From Rhodocyclales bacterium (GTDB lineage Bacteria > Pseudomonadota > Gammaproteobacteria > Burkholderiales > Rhodocyclaceae), in assembly GCA_028292505.1 (NCBI GenBank), contig JAQGMF010000030.1, positions 1 to 64,000 on the forward strand: 64,000 nucleotides of DNA. Direction: 5' to 3'. The notes beneath the pieces were generated by a model. The model ran no database searches, was not told where the DNA came from, and saw nothing but the letters and a program-made list of their open reading frames with translations. Below, one piece after another: positions 54,414 to 63,183 of the stretch; position 1 is the first letter of the stretch; the number at the start of each line of letters is the position of its first letter. The position numbers and the translations under genes were made by a program.

Positions 54414-54424
54414 CTGCTTTTGAT

Positions 54425-54501
54425 TGGCGGAGTGGACGGGGTTCGAACCCGCGACCCCCGGCGTGACAGGCCGGTATTCTAACCAACTGAACTACCACTC
54501 C
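54425..54501 (-). tRNA. tRNA-Asp (GTC)
   Basis: 77 bases including a genomic CCA. On the minus strand it begins GGAGTGGTAGTTCAGTTGG, the anticodon loop is CTGTCAC (GTC), and TTCGAACCC closes the T arm. Last of three tandem tRNA genes. Confidence 0.97.
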
Positions 54502-54542
54502 ATGTGCGCTGATCGACACTGCTGATCAACCCACTTCAAACC

Positions 54543-54618
54543 TGGCGTCCCCACGGGGATTCGAACCCCGGTACTTACCGTGAAAGGGTAATGTCCTAGG
54601 CCTCTAGACGATGGGGAC
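54543..54618 (-). tRNA. tRNA-Glu (TTC)
   Basis: 76 bases with CCA. It starts GTCCCCATCGTCTAGAGG, the anticodon loop CTTTCAC holds TTC, and GGGTTCGAATCCC-type bases form the T arm. Confidence 0.97.
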
Positions 54619-54654
54619 CTGTACTACCTTTTGCATTACTGCTACGCATTCTGT

Positions 54655-54730
<76 letters not shown>

Positions 54731-54747
54731 AACAGCGAAGAAGCGAA

Positions 54748-54776
54748 ATTATAGAAATGCCTTATCGATGCGTCAA
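54748..54776 (-). promoter_or_regulatory. Promoter of the tRNA-Ala-Glu-Asp operon
   Basis: On the minus strand TTGACG (54776-54771), a 17-base spacer and a perfect TATAAT (54753-54748), 17 bases before tRNA-Ala; a strong stable-RNA promoter. Confidence 0.88.
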
Positions 54777-54865
54777 CTCCAATTTGCCAATTGCGACCAG
54801 CTTTCGCGTTATCCGCCCCTGACTGTGTCTCTTTTGCGCAATGAACAAACGTAACCGCACATTTC

Positions 54866-56272
54866 TCAAAGAAGCTTGTGCGGATTCATCAAGCCATGCG
54901 GGTCGAGCGCTTGTTTGATCGAGCGCATCAAGGTCATCTCGACAGGCGATTTGTAGCGCAGGATCTCATCACGCTTGAGTTGTCCAAGCCCGTGCTCGGC
55001 GGAAATAGAACCACCTAGCTGCGTGACAATGTCATGCACGACACGGTTTATTTCTGCAGTCTGCGATATGAAAACAGCATTATCCGTGGTAACCGGCTTG
55101 GACAGGTTGTAGTGGAGATTGCCATCGCCGGCATGCCCGAAGGCGACAATGCGCACGTCGGGGAACGCCTGACGCAACGCACTATCAGCGCGCCGCAGAA
55201 ACTCTGAAATGCAACTGACCGGTACGGCAATGTCATGCTTGATGCTGATGCCTTCGATGCGTTGCGCTTCAGAGATGTTTTCGCGTAGCGCCCACAATGA
55301 TTGCGCTTGGGCCTCGCTGGCCGCAATGACAGCGTCACGAATGCGCCCGGCCGTCATCTGGGCGGAAAGCACAGTTTGCAACGGTTTCTGCAGATCGGCG
55401 TCTGCTGCCGGATCGGTCAGTTCGATCAAGGCATAGCACGCAGACTGCTCGCGCAATGGATCGGCGCTACCTGGAATGTGTTCGAGCACGAGGTCGAGCG
55501 CGGCGCGTCCGACGATTTCAAAAGCGCTCAAGCGCTCGCCGCACGCCTCGCGCACGCTGCCAAGCAGGTGAATGGCCTCCGCCGCATCGTCAAGCGCCAC
55601 CCATGCCACGGCTCGGGCGCGCGGTAGCGGAAACAGTTTGAGGACGGCTGCGGTGATGATGCCCAGCGTGCCTTCCGCGCCAATGAAGAGATGCTTGAGA
55701 TCGTAGCCGGTGTTGTCCTTGCGCAGTCCGCGCAGTCCGTTCCATATCTGTCCGTCCGGCAAGACGACTTCGAGCCCGAGCGTAAGTTCGCGCGTATTGC
55801 CATAGCGCAGAACATGCACACCGCCCGCATTGGCGGAGAGGTTGCCGCCGATCTGGCAGGAACCTTCTGAAGCGAGCGATAGCGGGAACAGACGATCATG
55901 CTCGGCCGCCGCCGCCTGCACGGCGGCAAGCGTGCAACCTGCTTCGACTATGAGCGTGTTGTTATCCGGATCGACCGTGCGCACACGATTGAGTCGCGTC
56001 AGATTTATGACAACCTCATCGCCACTTTCAAGCGGCACGCCGCCCCCGACAAGCCCTGTGTTGCCGCCCTGCGGCACCATCGCCACGCCACCTGCGGCGC
56101 AGGCCTGCACGATGGCGGCGACCTCAGCGGTGTTGCCCGGTCGCACCACACACAGCGCATGGCCTCGGTAACGGCCACGCCAATCAAGCTCGAAAGGCGC
56201 GCGATCCGCTTCGGCGGTGAGTACCTGCAGGTCACCGACGATGCTCCGGAGCGTGGCGATCAGATCCGTCAT
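54866..56272 (-). CDS. FAD-linked oxidoreductase (GlcD/D2HGDH-type)
   Basis: A 468-residue flavoprotein of the FAD-linked oxidase C family, predicted to oxidise a D-2-hydroxyacid. FAD-binding VPQGGNTGLVGGGVPLESGD lies near residue 65, SEGSCQIGGNLSANAGGVHV near 135, and FIGAEGTLGIITAAVLKLFP near 190. The C-terminal domain ends with FGHAGDGNLHYNLSKP and ISAEHGLGQLKRDEILRYKS. Homologues include glycolate oxidase GlcD, D-lactate and D-2-hydroxyglutarate dehydrogenases; the single-gene form here (no glcEF) favours the last two. Substrate not determined. Upstream of rimO in the same orientation is the next gene, 21 bases away. Confidence 0.88.
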   Translation of the reverse strand: MTDLIATLRSIVGDLQVLTAEADRAPFELDWRGRYRGHALCVVRPGNTAEVAAIVQACAAGGVAMVPQGGNTGLVGGGVPLESGDEVVINLTRLNRVRTVDPDNNTLIVEAGCTLAAVQAAAAEHDRLFPLSLASEGSCQIGGNLSANAGGVHVLRYGNTRELTLGLEVVLPDGQIWNGLRGLRKDNTGYDLKHLFIGAEGTLGIITAAVLKLFPLPRARAVAWVALDDAAEAIHLLGSVREACGERLSAFEIVGRAALDLVLEHIPGSADPLREQSACYALIELTDPAADADLQKPLQTVLSAQMTAGRIRDAVIAASEAQAQSLWALRENISEAQRIEGISIKHDIAVPVSCISEFLRRADSALRQAFPDVRIVAFGHAGDGNLHYNLSKPVTTDNAVFISQTAEINRVVHDIVTQLGGSISAEHGLGQLKRDEILRYKSPVEMTLMRSIKQALDPHGLMNPHKLL

Positions 56273-56293
56273 GAATATGCCAGAGGAATAATA

Positions 56294-57652
56294 TTAGCTA
56301 CAGCCGCCTTCGTCGGCATAGATCGGCTCGGCGTAAAGGTCGTGCACATCGCAGTCGGTAACACGCACGCGATAAAAACCGCCGGGCTCCATATCGTGTC
56401 CGTCGGGGATCATCACCAGGCCATCGATATCCGGCGCATCGCCCTCGGAGCGAGCGACAGCGCCCTCCTCGTCCACGTCGTCGACCAGTACCACAATTTC
56501 CTTGCCGATTTTGGCCTCGAGCCTTTGCGTGCTGATGTCTTCCTGGAATTCCATGAGGCGATGCTTGCGCTCCTCGCGCACCGCAGCGGGTACTGGATCG
56601 GGCAGGGCATTGGCGACAGCGCCTTCGACCGGCGAGTAGGCAAAACAGCCGACGCGATCAAGCTGGGCTTCTTCGAGGAAGCCGAGCAGTTCTTCGAATT
56701 CCGCATCCGTCTCGCCAGGGAAGCCGGCGATGAAGGTGCTGCGTATCGTCAACTCGGGGCAGATCTCGCGCCAGCGGCGGATGCGTTCGAGATTGTTCTC
56801 GGCGCTCGCCGGCCGCTTCATGAGTTTGAGAATGCGTGGGCTGGCGTGCTGGAACGGCACGTCGAGATACGGCAGAATTTTTCCCTCAGCCATCAGCGGG
56901 ATGATGTCGTCGACGCTCGGATACGGATAGACGTAGTGCAAGCGCACCCATACATCGAGTTCCGACAGCGCACTGCACAGATCGTAGAGTTTGGTCTTGA
57001 CCGGCTTGCCATTGACGAAGCCGGTGCGGTACTTGACGTCTACGCCGTAAGCGCTGGTGTCTTGCGAGATGACGAGAATTTCCTTGACGCCCGCATTGAC
57101 CAGAGCCTCAGCTTCGCGCATCACGTCATGGATCGGACGCGATACGAGATCGCCGCGCATCGAGGGGATGATGCAGAAGGTGCAGCGATGATTACAGCCT
57201 TCGGAAATTTTGAGGTAGGCGAAATGTCCCGGCGTGAGGCGCACGCCTTGCGGTGGCACGAGGTCGGTGAACGGGTCGTGCGGCTTGGGCAGATACTTGT
57301 GCACCACCTCCATGACTTCCTCGGTGGCGTGCGGCCCGGTCACGGCGAGTACCTTCGGATGCGCGGTCTCGACGATGCCGCGACCCGCGCTGTCCTTCTT
57401 TGCGCCAAGACAGCCGGTGACGATCACCTTGCCGTTTTCCTTCAGCGCCTCACCGATGGCGTCTAGCGATTCTTCGACGGCTGCATCGATGAAGCCGCAG
57501 GTATTCACCACCACGAGATCGGCGCCTTCGTAGTTGCTGGAGATGTCGTAGCCCTCGGCGCGCAGGCGCGTGAGAATGTTCTCGGAGTCGACGGTGGCCT
57601 TGGGGCAACCGAGGGAAACGAAGCCGACGCGGGGGGTGATGATTGTGCTCAA
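56294..57652 (-). CDS. rimO: Ribosomal protein S12 methylthiotransferase RimO
   Basis: Radical-SAM enzyme that methylthiolates Asp89 of ribosomal protein S12. 452 residues: N-terminal UPF0004 cluster-binding domain ([20 protein letters not shown]), radical SAM CxxxCxxC in [20 protein letters not shown] near residue 150, and a C-terminal TRAM domain ([20 protein letters not shown]). It starts at a TTG (57652), with GGAAGG upstream; no ATG precedes the conserved start. Confidence 0.94.
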   Translation of the reverse strand: MSTIITPRVGFVSLGCPKATVDSENILTRLRAEGYDISSNYEGADLVVVNTCGFIDAAVEESLDAIGEALKENGKVIVTGCLGAKKDSAGRGIVETAHPKVLAVTGPHATEEVMEVVHKYLPKPHDPFTDLVPPQGVRLTPGHFAYLKISEGCNHRCTFCIIPSMRGDLVSRPIHDVMREAEALVNAGVKEILVISQDTSAYGVDVKYRTGFVNGKPVKTKLYDLCSALSELDVWVRLHYVYPYPSVDDIIPLMAEGKILPYLDVPFQHASPRILKLMKRPASAENNLERIRRWREICPELTIRSTFIAGFPGETDAEFEELLGFLEEAQLDRVGCFAYSPVEGAVANALPDPVPAAVREERKHRLMEFQEDISTQRLEAKIGKEIVVLVDDVDEEGAVARSEGDAPDIDGLVMIPDGHDMEPGGFYRVRVTDCDVHDLYAEPIYADEGGCS

Positions 57653-57678
57653 GACGAAGAACCTTCCAGAAAGACAGC

Positions 57679-57702
57679 GGGCGCAGCCACAAGGCTGCGC
57701 CC
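57679..57702. other. Strong hairpin upstream of rimO
   Basis: GGGCGCAGCC pairs with GGCTGCGCCC around an ACAA loop. It lies 27-50 bases before the rimO start and downstream of the phaR terminator; it could protect or attenuate the rimO message. Confidence 0.5.
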
Positions 57703-57753
57703 TTCTTAAGTTGTTATTTTAGCAGGGGTTTGGTATTGAGCCCATAAAACAAA

Positions 57754-57773
57754 AGCGGCGCCGATGCGCCGCT
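57754..57773 (-). terminator. Terminator of phaR
   Basis: AGCGGCGC pairs with GCGCCGCT around CGAT; on the minus strand the stem is followed by TTTGTTTT. It lies 28 bases beyond the phaR stop. Confidence 0.85.
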
Positions 57774-57800
57774 CCGTCTGCCGCATACGAACCATTCAGC

Positions 57801-58355
57801 TTATTTGCTCTCTTCGCCGCCCTTGCCGGGAAACGGAAAACCCGTGAAGAGATTACGGGTCTGCGATTCGATCTGTTCCTGCATTTGCGAAAACATGCGG
57901 CGACTCTGATCGACATATGCCGTCATCATGCTATTGAGTGCCGGCCCCTGGAAGCTGAGGAATTGCGCCCACAGGTCCTTGCTCATCGGGCTGTTCTCAC
58001 CGTACAGCGACTTGGTTTGCTCTTGCAGCTTGGCCTGCATGTCGGTGAATGCGGTGATGTTGTTTTCGAGGTAACGCCCCATGAAACCTTGCATGGCATT
58101 GCCGTAGAAACGGATCATCTGCGACAGCAAATCGCTGGTGAACATTGGCGTGCCACCATTCTCTTCTTCGAGGATGATCTGCAGCAGGATCGTGCGTGTA
58201 AGGTCATCGCCGGTCTTGGCGTCGATGACTTGAAAATCTTCTTGCCCGAGCACCAGGTCGCGCACATCGGCCAGCGTGATGTAGCAGCTCGATGCGGTGT
58301 CGTACAGCCGACGATTCGGGTATTTCTTGATGAGTCGCGAGTGATGCTCCGCCAT
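57801..58355 (-). CDS. phaR: Polyhydroxyalkanoate synthesis repressor PhaR
   Basis: Transcription regulator that binds both DNA and PHA polymer, repressing phasin until granules form. 184 residues: the PhaR DNA-binding domain (RLIKKYPNRRLYDTASSCYI), then PHB_acc repeats (IILEEENGGTPMFTSDLLSQ, MIRFYGNAMQGFMGRYLENN) and a C-terminal amphipathic part (RRMFSQMQEQIESQTRNLF). The ATG at 58355 follows GGAGG; the frame is open 63 bases further without an RBS. It lies downstream of the phaB genes, as in other betaproteobacteria. Confidence 0.95.
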   Translation of the reverse strand: MAEHHSRLIKKYPNRRLYDTASSCYITLADVRDLVLGQEDFQVIDAKTGDDLTRTILLQIILEEENGGTPMFTSDLLSQMIRFYGNAMQGFMGRYLENNITAFTDMQAKLQEQTKSLYGENSPMSKDLWAQFLSFQGPALNSMMTAYVDQSRRMFSQMQEQIESQTRNLFTGFPFPGKGGEESK

Positions 58356-58536
58356 ATGTCGTCCTCCAGGGGCCTGCTGATTATGACGTTCTGCGAGACA
58401 CGCGGCGCCGCGAGACAACCACGTGACCGCACCGTCTTATGGATTTGCTACACAACTCTATAACAAGCTCAAAAACGATGCCCTGCAAAGAAAACCACCT
58501 ACTACTTAGGAACTAGTTCTCGCTTTGCAGCATACA

Positions 58537-58566
58537 CCACGGCAACGCGTTATCGCTGCCGTGGTG
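58537..58566. terminator. Hairpin downstream of phaB (weak terminator)
   Basis: ACCACGGCA pairs with TGCCGTGGT with a 12-base loop just past the phaB stop. No T run follows on the minus strand, so it may be only a 3'-end stabiliser. Confidence 0.4.
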
Positions 58567-58584
58567 AACCCGTGCGAAACGGGA

Positions 58585-59325
58585 TCAGCCCATGTGCAGG
58601 CCACCATTGATATTGATGGTCGCGCCAGTGATGTAACCGGCCTTGTCGGAAGCGAGATAGGCGCACAGATCGCCGATTTCCTCGGGCTTGCCGAGACGGC
58701 CGGCGGGCACGGTGGCAATGATGGCGTCGCGCACTTCCTCCTTGATTGCCATGACCATGTCGGTGCCGATATAACCCGGCGCGATGGCGTTGACGGTCAC
58801 ACCCTTCTTGGCGACTTCCTGGGCCAGCGCCTTGGTAAGACCGAGGATGCCGGCCTTGGCAGCGGAATAGTTGGCCTGTCCGAACTGCCCCTTCACGCCA
58901 TTGACCGACGAGATGTTTATGACACGACCATAACCGCGCTCAGCCATGCTCGGCAGGATGTGATGCGTGACATTGAAAACGCTGTCGAGATTGGTGGAGA
59001 GAACCGCGTCCCAGCCACCCTTGTCCATCTTGCGGAACATGCTGTCGCGCGTGATGCCGGCGTTATTCACCAGCACGTCGATCTGGCCAATTTCAGCTTC
59101 GATCTTCTTGACCATGGCGCCACACTGCTCGTAATCGGTGACATCAGCCTCGCCGGCATAAACCTCGAAACCATCGGCCTTCATCTTGGCCAGCCATTCA
59201 TCCTTCGGCGGGAAATTCGGCAGGCAGTTGGCGACAACCTTATAGCCTTCCAACGCCAGCGATTTGCAGATGGCCGTACCCAGGCCGCCCATACCACCCG
59301 TTACCAATGCGACATTCTTCGACAT
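58585..59325 (-). CDS. phaB: Acetoacetyl-CoA reductase PhaB, copy 2
   Basis: SDR-fold NADPH reductase making (R)-3-hydroxybutyryl-CoA, the PHA synthase substrate. 246 residues: TGGMGGLGTAICKSLALEGY for the cofactor, NNAGITRD, and the catalytic Ser-Tyr-Lys in SVNGVKGQFGQANYSAAKAG, then TVNAIAPGYIGTDMVMAIKE. The ATG at 59325 follows GAGAGG. It lies downstream of a second phaB copy, separated by a 122-bp nested inverted repeat. The two proteins share the same length and motifs. Confidence 0.95.
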   Translation of the reverse strand: MSKNVALVTGGMGGLGTAICKSLALEGYKVVANCLPNFPPKDEWLAKMKADGFEVYAGEADVTDYEQCGAMVKKIEAEIGQIDVLVNNAGITRDSMFRKMDKGGWDAVLSTNLDSVFNVTHHILPSMAERGYGRVINISSVNGVKGQFGQANYSAAKAGILGLTKALAQEVAKKGVTVNAIAPGYIGTDMVMAIKEEVRDAIIATVPAGRLGKPEEIGDLCAYLASDKAGYITGATININGGLHMG

Positions 59326-59397
59326 GATGCACCTCTCTTCTGATCAAAATCCGGACCGGCTCCCACTGCGGAATCGGGCGGCCGTGCTTGGCCCTTG

Positions 59398-59519
59398 GAA
59401 CCCGTAACAAAATGGAGCGAGCACGTAGCTGGCTAGGCAGCTCGCGCAGCGCAGTGCTTGAGCACGGCGCGCGAGCCAACAACACTAGCTGCGTGCTCGC
59501 TCCATTTTGTTACGGGTTC
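59398..59519. repeat. 122-bp nested inverted repeat between the phaB genes
   Basis: 33-base arms (59398-59430 and 59487-59519, one mismatch) enclose a second stem GCTCGCGC/GCGCGAGC (59440-59447 and 59469-59476) and a third GTGC/GCAC (59454-59457 and 59462-59465) with a TTGA loop. The whole element could fold into a single three-tier cruciform. It has the shape of a small MITE-like element; no flanking direct repeat is evident by eye. Confidence 0.85.
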
Positions 59520-59533
59520 TTAATGCGTAATGC

Positions 59534-60274
59534 TCAATACATATGTTGCCCACCGTTGATGGAGATGTTGCCGCCTGTCAGGAAGGCAGCCTCGTCTGAA
59601 GCGAGATAGGCCACCAGACCGGCGATTTCTTCCGGCTTGCCGAGGCGGTTCATCGGTATCTGCGGCAGGATCTTCGACTCGAGAATTTCCTGTGGAATGG
59701 ACGTCACCATTTTCGTGCCGATGTAGCCGGGCGAGATGGTATTGACCGTGACGCCGTGCTTGGCTACTTCCAGTGCCAGCGCCTTGGTGAAACCGTGCAT
59801 GCCGGCCTTGGCTGCGGAGTAATTGGTCTGGCCGAAGGCACCCTTCTGACCATTCACCGAGGCGACGTTGATGACGCGCCCCCATTTGCGTTCGACCATG
59901 CCGTCCATGACCTGCTTGGTCATGTTGAAGACGCTATCGAGATTGGTGTGGATGACGGCATCCCAATCGGCCTTGCCCATTTTCTTGAATGTCATATCGC
60001 GTGTGATGCCAGCGTTGTTGACCAGCACGTCGACGTGGCCCATCTCCGCCGTCACCTGCGCGACGCAGGCGTGCGCGGAATCGAAGTCCGTCACATCGCA
60101 TTTGTAGCCCTTGAACGCGTAGCCAAGGTGATGCATTTTCGTCAGCCACTCATCAGCCGTTATATTTCCCGGCGAAAACGTCGTTGCAACTTTGTAGCCG
60201 AGGGCGGCAAGCTTGATGCACACCGCTTCGCCCAACCCGCCCATACCGCCAGTCACCAGCGCGATTCGAACCAT
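59534..60274 (-). CDS. phaB: Acetoacetyl-CoA reductase PhaB, copy 1
   Basis: 246-residue SDR with TGGMGGLGEAVCIKLAALGY, NNAGITRDMTFKKM, the catalytic SVNGQKGAFGQTNYSAAKAG and TVNTISPGYIGTKMVTSIPQ. Same length and motif layout as copy 2, but clearly diverged in sequence, so not a recent duplication. It is 74 bases after phaC on the minus strand and likely cotranscribed with it. Confidence 0.95.
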   Translation of the reverse strand: MVRIALVTGGMGGLGEAVCIKLAALGYKVATTFSPGNITADEWLTKMHHLGYAFKGYKCDVTDFDSAHACVAQVTAEMGHVDVLVNNAGITRDMTFKKMGKADWDAVIHTNLDSVFNMTKQVMDGMVERKWGRVINVASVNGQKGAFGQTNYSAAKAGMHGFTKALALEVAKHGVTVNTISPGYIGTKMVTSIPQEILESKILPQIPMNRLGKPEEIAGLVAYLASDEAAFLTGGNISINGGQHMY

Positions 60275-60348
60275 TCCTTGTCTCCACTTTTAATTTTGGC
60301 CCACCATGCAATGCAAGCGCAGTCTGGGTTTGCTGCGCCGCGTGCATA

Positions 60349-62109
60349 TTACAGCTTCTCCTTGACGTAGCTGCCGGGCGCCGCTTCCATCTGCTTGTAC
60401 TGGCGGTTGCCCAGGCGCGTGCGTGCAGGAATTTGCTTGCCGCTACGCTGCCCGAGCCAATCGATCCAATGCGGCCACCAGCTGCCTTTTTGTTCTGTGG
60501 CGCTGCCGAGCCATTCGTCCGAAGTGGCAACCGCGGTGTCGTTGGTCCAATAGCTGCGCTTGTTTTTCGCCGCCGGATTGACGACGCCGGCGATGTGTCC
60601 GCTGGCCCCCAAGACGAAGGTGGAGTCGCTGCCGAGCAGGCGACGCCCCAGGTAAGAAGTCTGCCAGGGCACGATGTGATCTTCGCGTGCCGCCATGAAA
60701 TATGACGGGCAGATAATGCGGCCAAGGTCGACCTTGTGACCGAGCATTTCGAGCTTGCCGGGGATACGCAGATTGTTTTCCAGGTACATATTGCGCAGAT
60801 ACCAGGCTGCAAACGGGCCGGGCAGATTGGTACTGTCCGAGTTCCAGTAAAGCAGGTCGAACACCGGCGGCTTATTGCCCTTGAGGTAATTGTCGACCAC
60901 GTAATTCCAGATCAGATCGTTCGGGCGCAGGCTTGAGAAAATGTTGGAAAGTTCGCGGCCATTCATGAGGCCACTCTTGCCTATCGTCACTTCCTTGGCA
61001 GCCACCGCGGTCTCGTCGACGTAACAGGCAATCTCGCCAGTTTCGGAGAAATCCAGCAAGGCGGTCAGGAAGGTAGCGCTCTCGACGGGGTCCTCGCCGC
61101 GCGCATAGGCCACTGCCAGCGCACTGGCCACCAAGGTGCCACCAATGCAGAAGCCGAGCACATTAGGCTTGGCAACCTTGCTGATGTCACGCACGACTTC
61201 TAGTGCCTTGAGCACGCCGTCGCCGACGTAGTCGTCCCAGGTCAGGGTCGACTGCTCCGCTTTCGGATTACGCCAAGACACCAGGAAGACCGTGAAGCCC
61301 TGCTCGACCACGTAGCGCACAAGCGAGTTCTCCGGCTGCAGATCGAGAATGTAGTACTTGTTGATGCACGGCGGCACGATCAGCAATGGCGTTTCGCAAG
61401 CCTTTTCGCTGAGGGGCGCGTACTGGATCAGCTGCATGACATCGTTCTCGTAGATCACCGAGCCTTGTGTCGTCGCCAGATTCACGCCAACTTCGAATGC
61501 GGTGTCGTCGGTCATGGAGATGCGGCCCTTCTCCATATCGGCAATCATGTTCATCAGGCCAGCAGTGACGCTCTCGCCCTTGGTGGCCAGCGCACGCTGC
61601 ACAAACTCGGGATTGGTCGCAGCAAAGTTCGCTGGAGACAGGGCTTCGACATACTGCTTGGTGAAAAACTGCAAACGGCTCTTGGCGTGCTTGTCGGCGA
61701 TCGGCAGGGCATTGGCCACGGCAGTGAGGTACTGCGAATTGAGCACGTAAGCTTGGCGGATGTAATCGTAGAACGGACTGGAGGACCACTCTGGCGCGGT
61801 GAAGCGGCGGTCCTTGGCAGCAGCGGGGACGACAGGTTCCGCAGGCGCCTCATCGGCCTTGCGGCCTGCAATGCTGCTCCACAGGCGCGCGTGGCGCTCC
61901 ATGTGTTCGCGTTGCAATTGCGTGAGTTTTTCCGTATCGGCATTAAAACCGGGCAAAGCCGGAATGCTCGGGAAAGCGGCGCCAGTCGGTGCCTGCGACA
62001 CAGCACTTTGAACATTGCCCAATTGCTGCAAAAAGGTCTGCATCAAGGCCTGACCGTTGCGGATCATGCCTTCAAGTGCTTCGCGGGGCATCTCTGGTGT
62101 CTTATTCAT
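60349..62109 (-). CDS. phaC: Class I PHA synthase PhaC
   Basis: Polymerises (R)-3-hydroxyacyl-CoA into PHA on granule surfaces. 586 residues: PhaC N-terminal domain (QREHMERHARLWSSIAGRKA), the lipase-like catalytic box VLGFCIGGTLVASALAVAYA with the nucleophile Cys near residue 330, and the catalytic Asp/His in AAREDHIVPWQTSYLGRRLL and LGASGHIAGVVNPAAKNKRS. Length and lack of PhaE/PhaR partner fit class I. No phaA (thiolase) is in this window; the two reductase genes and phaR follow on the same strand. Confidence 0.96.
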   Translation of the reverse strand: MNKTPEMPREALEGMIRNGQALMQTFLQQLGNVQSAVSQAPTGAAFPSIPALPGFNADTEKLTQLQREHMERHARLWSSIAGRKADEAPAEPVVPAAAKDRRFTAPEWSSSPFYDYIRQAYVLNSQYLTAVANALPIADKHAKSRLQFFTKQYVEALSPANFAATNPEFVQRALATKGESVTAGLMNMIADMEKGRISMTDDTAFEVGVNLATTQGSVIYENDVMQLIQYAPLSEKACETPLLIVPPCINKYYILDLQPENSLVRYVVEQGFTVFLVSWRNPKAEQSTLTWDDYVGDGVLKALEVVRDISKVAKPNVLGFCIGGTLVASALAVAYARGEDPVESATFLTALLDFSETGEIACYVDETAVAAKEVTIGKSGLMNGRELSNIFSSLRPNDLIWNYVVDNYLKGNKPPVFDLLYWNSDSTNLPGPFAAWYLRNMYLENNLRIPGKLEMLGHKVDLGRIICPSYFMAAREDHIVPWQTSYLGRRLLGSDSTFVLGASGHIAGVVNPAAKNKRSYWTNDTAVATSDEWLGSATEQKGSWWPHWIDWLGQRSGKQIPARTRLGNRQYKQMEAAPGSYVKEKL

Positions 62110-62233
62110 GAGGACTCGTTTGAAGTATCGTCGTATTGAAATTGCCGTCAGCCGAAATCAGCTACCGCTATCGGCTAAATTTGCGCTCCAGCCTCGATTT
62201 TTGCACTGCACAATAAAACCGTCAAGTCACCCC

Positions 62234-62416
62234 ATGATGATCATCATTGCAATCGCCTGGCTCTACGTTGCGCTCATGCTGGCCGTCGGCGCCAACTCGT
62301 TGGTGGGTGCGGTGTTCGGCTTTGTGGCGTGGGGGCCGCTGCCGCTGGCGATCTTCTGGTATATCTTCGGCAGGAAACGACGCAAGCTTCGAGCGCGGCG
62401 CGATGAGGCAAATTAA
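62234..62416 (+). CDS. Small two-helix membrane protein
   Basis: 60 residues from ATG-ATG at 62234: two hydrophobic helices (IIIAIAWLYVALMLAVGANS and VFGFVAWGPLPLAIFWYIFG) and a basic tail (RKRRKLRARRDEAN). Widespread in betaproteobacteria as a hypothetical protein; function unknown. The frame is open upstream but without a membrane signal. Its stop overlaps the convergent YfiH gene. Confidence 0.65.
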   Translation: MMIIIAIAWLYVALMLAVGANSLVGAVFGFVAWGPLPLAIFWYIFGRKRRKLRARRDEAN

Positions 62417-63156
62417 ACGCGATCCGACTCTCGCCAGATAAGGCTTGCCATGCGGCCGGTCACACCGTCGCGACGGTAGGAAAAAAATCTGACCGCATCG
62501 CCGACGGTGCACAAATCCCCACCGAAAATCGCGTCCGGCGACAAGCCGGCACGTACCAGACGCTGACGTGCCAACAAGAAGATATCCGCCATCCAGCGAT
62601 CTGCTCGCCCTGGCTGGAACGCCAGCGTCGCAGCCTCGTCGCGACGCATGAAGGCCGCCCGCACTTCAGGTCCCACCTCAAAATGTGCGGGACCGATGGC
62701 CGGCCCCAGCCATGCCAGCAATTCTTCAGGCGCAACGCGCATCGAGGACACGCAGGCTTCCAGCACGCCCTCGCACAAGCCACGCCAGCCGGCGTGGGCG
62801 GCGCCCACCCCGGTGCCTGCGCGGTCCGTCAACAGAACAGGCAAGCAATCGGCTGTCATAATTGCGCAGACGATTTCCGCGCGGCGAGCAACGACAGCGT
62901 CCGCCATATTTTCACCAGCGTGATCGGCATCGCGGACTGTGATGCCGTGCACCTGGCTCAGCCAAAGTGGCTCGGCGGGCAGCAGGCTGCGCAGGCGCTG
63001 GCGATTTTCCGCGACGTGCGCCGCGACATCGCCGACGTGCTCACCGAGGTTGAAAGTATCGTAAGGCGCGACGCTGACACCGCCCTGGCGCGTGGTGACA
63101 AACGCCTTGACAGTCGATGGCGCAGGCCATTCGGGGATGATGACGGAAATATCCAA
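62413..63156 (-). CDS. pgeF: YfiH/PgeF-type (polyphenol oxidase / purine nucleoside) family protein
   Basis: 247-residue member of the YfiH/LACC1 family. Characterised members act as purine nucleoside phosphorylase/adenosine deaminase or as peptidoglycan-editing enzymes; older annotation as laccase is now doubted. Motifs: TRQGGVSVAPYDTFNLGEHV, SQVHGITVRDADHAGENMAD with the metal His, MTADCLPVLLTDRAGTGVGA with catalytic Cys, and AHAGWRGLCEGVLEACV. It is adjacent to rluD on the same strand, the common arrangement. Confidence 0.88.
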   Translation of the reverse strand: MDISVIIPEWPAPSTVKAFVTTRQGGVSVAPYDTFNLGEHVGDVAAHVAENRQRLRSLLPAEPLWLSQVHGITVRDADHAGENMADAVVARRAEIVCAIMTADCLPVLLTDRAGTGVGAAHAGWRGLCEGVLEACVSSMRVAPEELLAWLGPAIGPAHFEVGPEVRAAFMRRDEAATLAFQPGRADRWMADIFLLARQRLVRAGLSPDAIFGGDLCTVGDAVRFFSYRRDGVTGRMASLIWRESDRV

Positions 63157-63183
63157 TTTGAATATTCGGTATTGATTTCGGCC

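Noticed and set aside
55898-57466. 522-codon + strand frame across the FAD oxidase and rimO genes
   Set aside because: It overlaps two confident genes on the other strand; the translation has no family motif.
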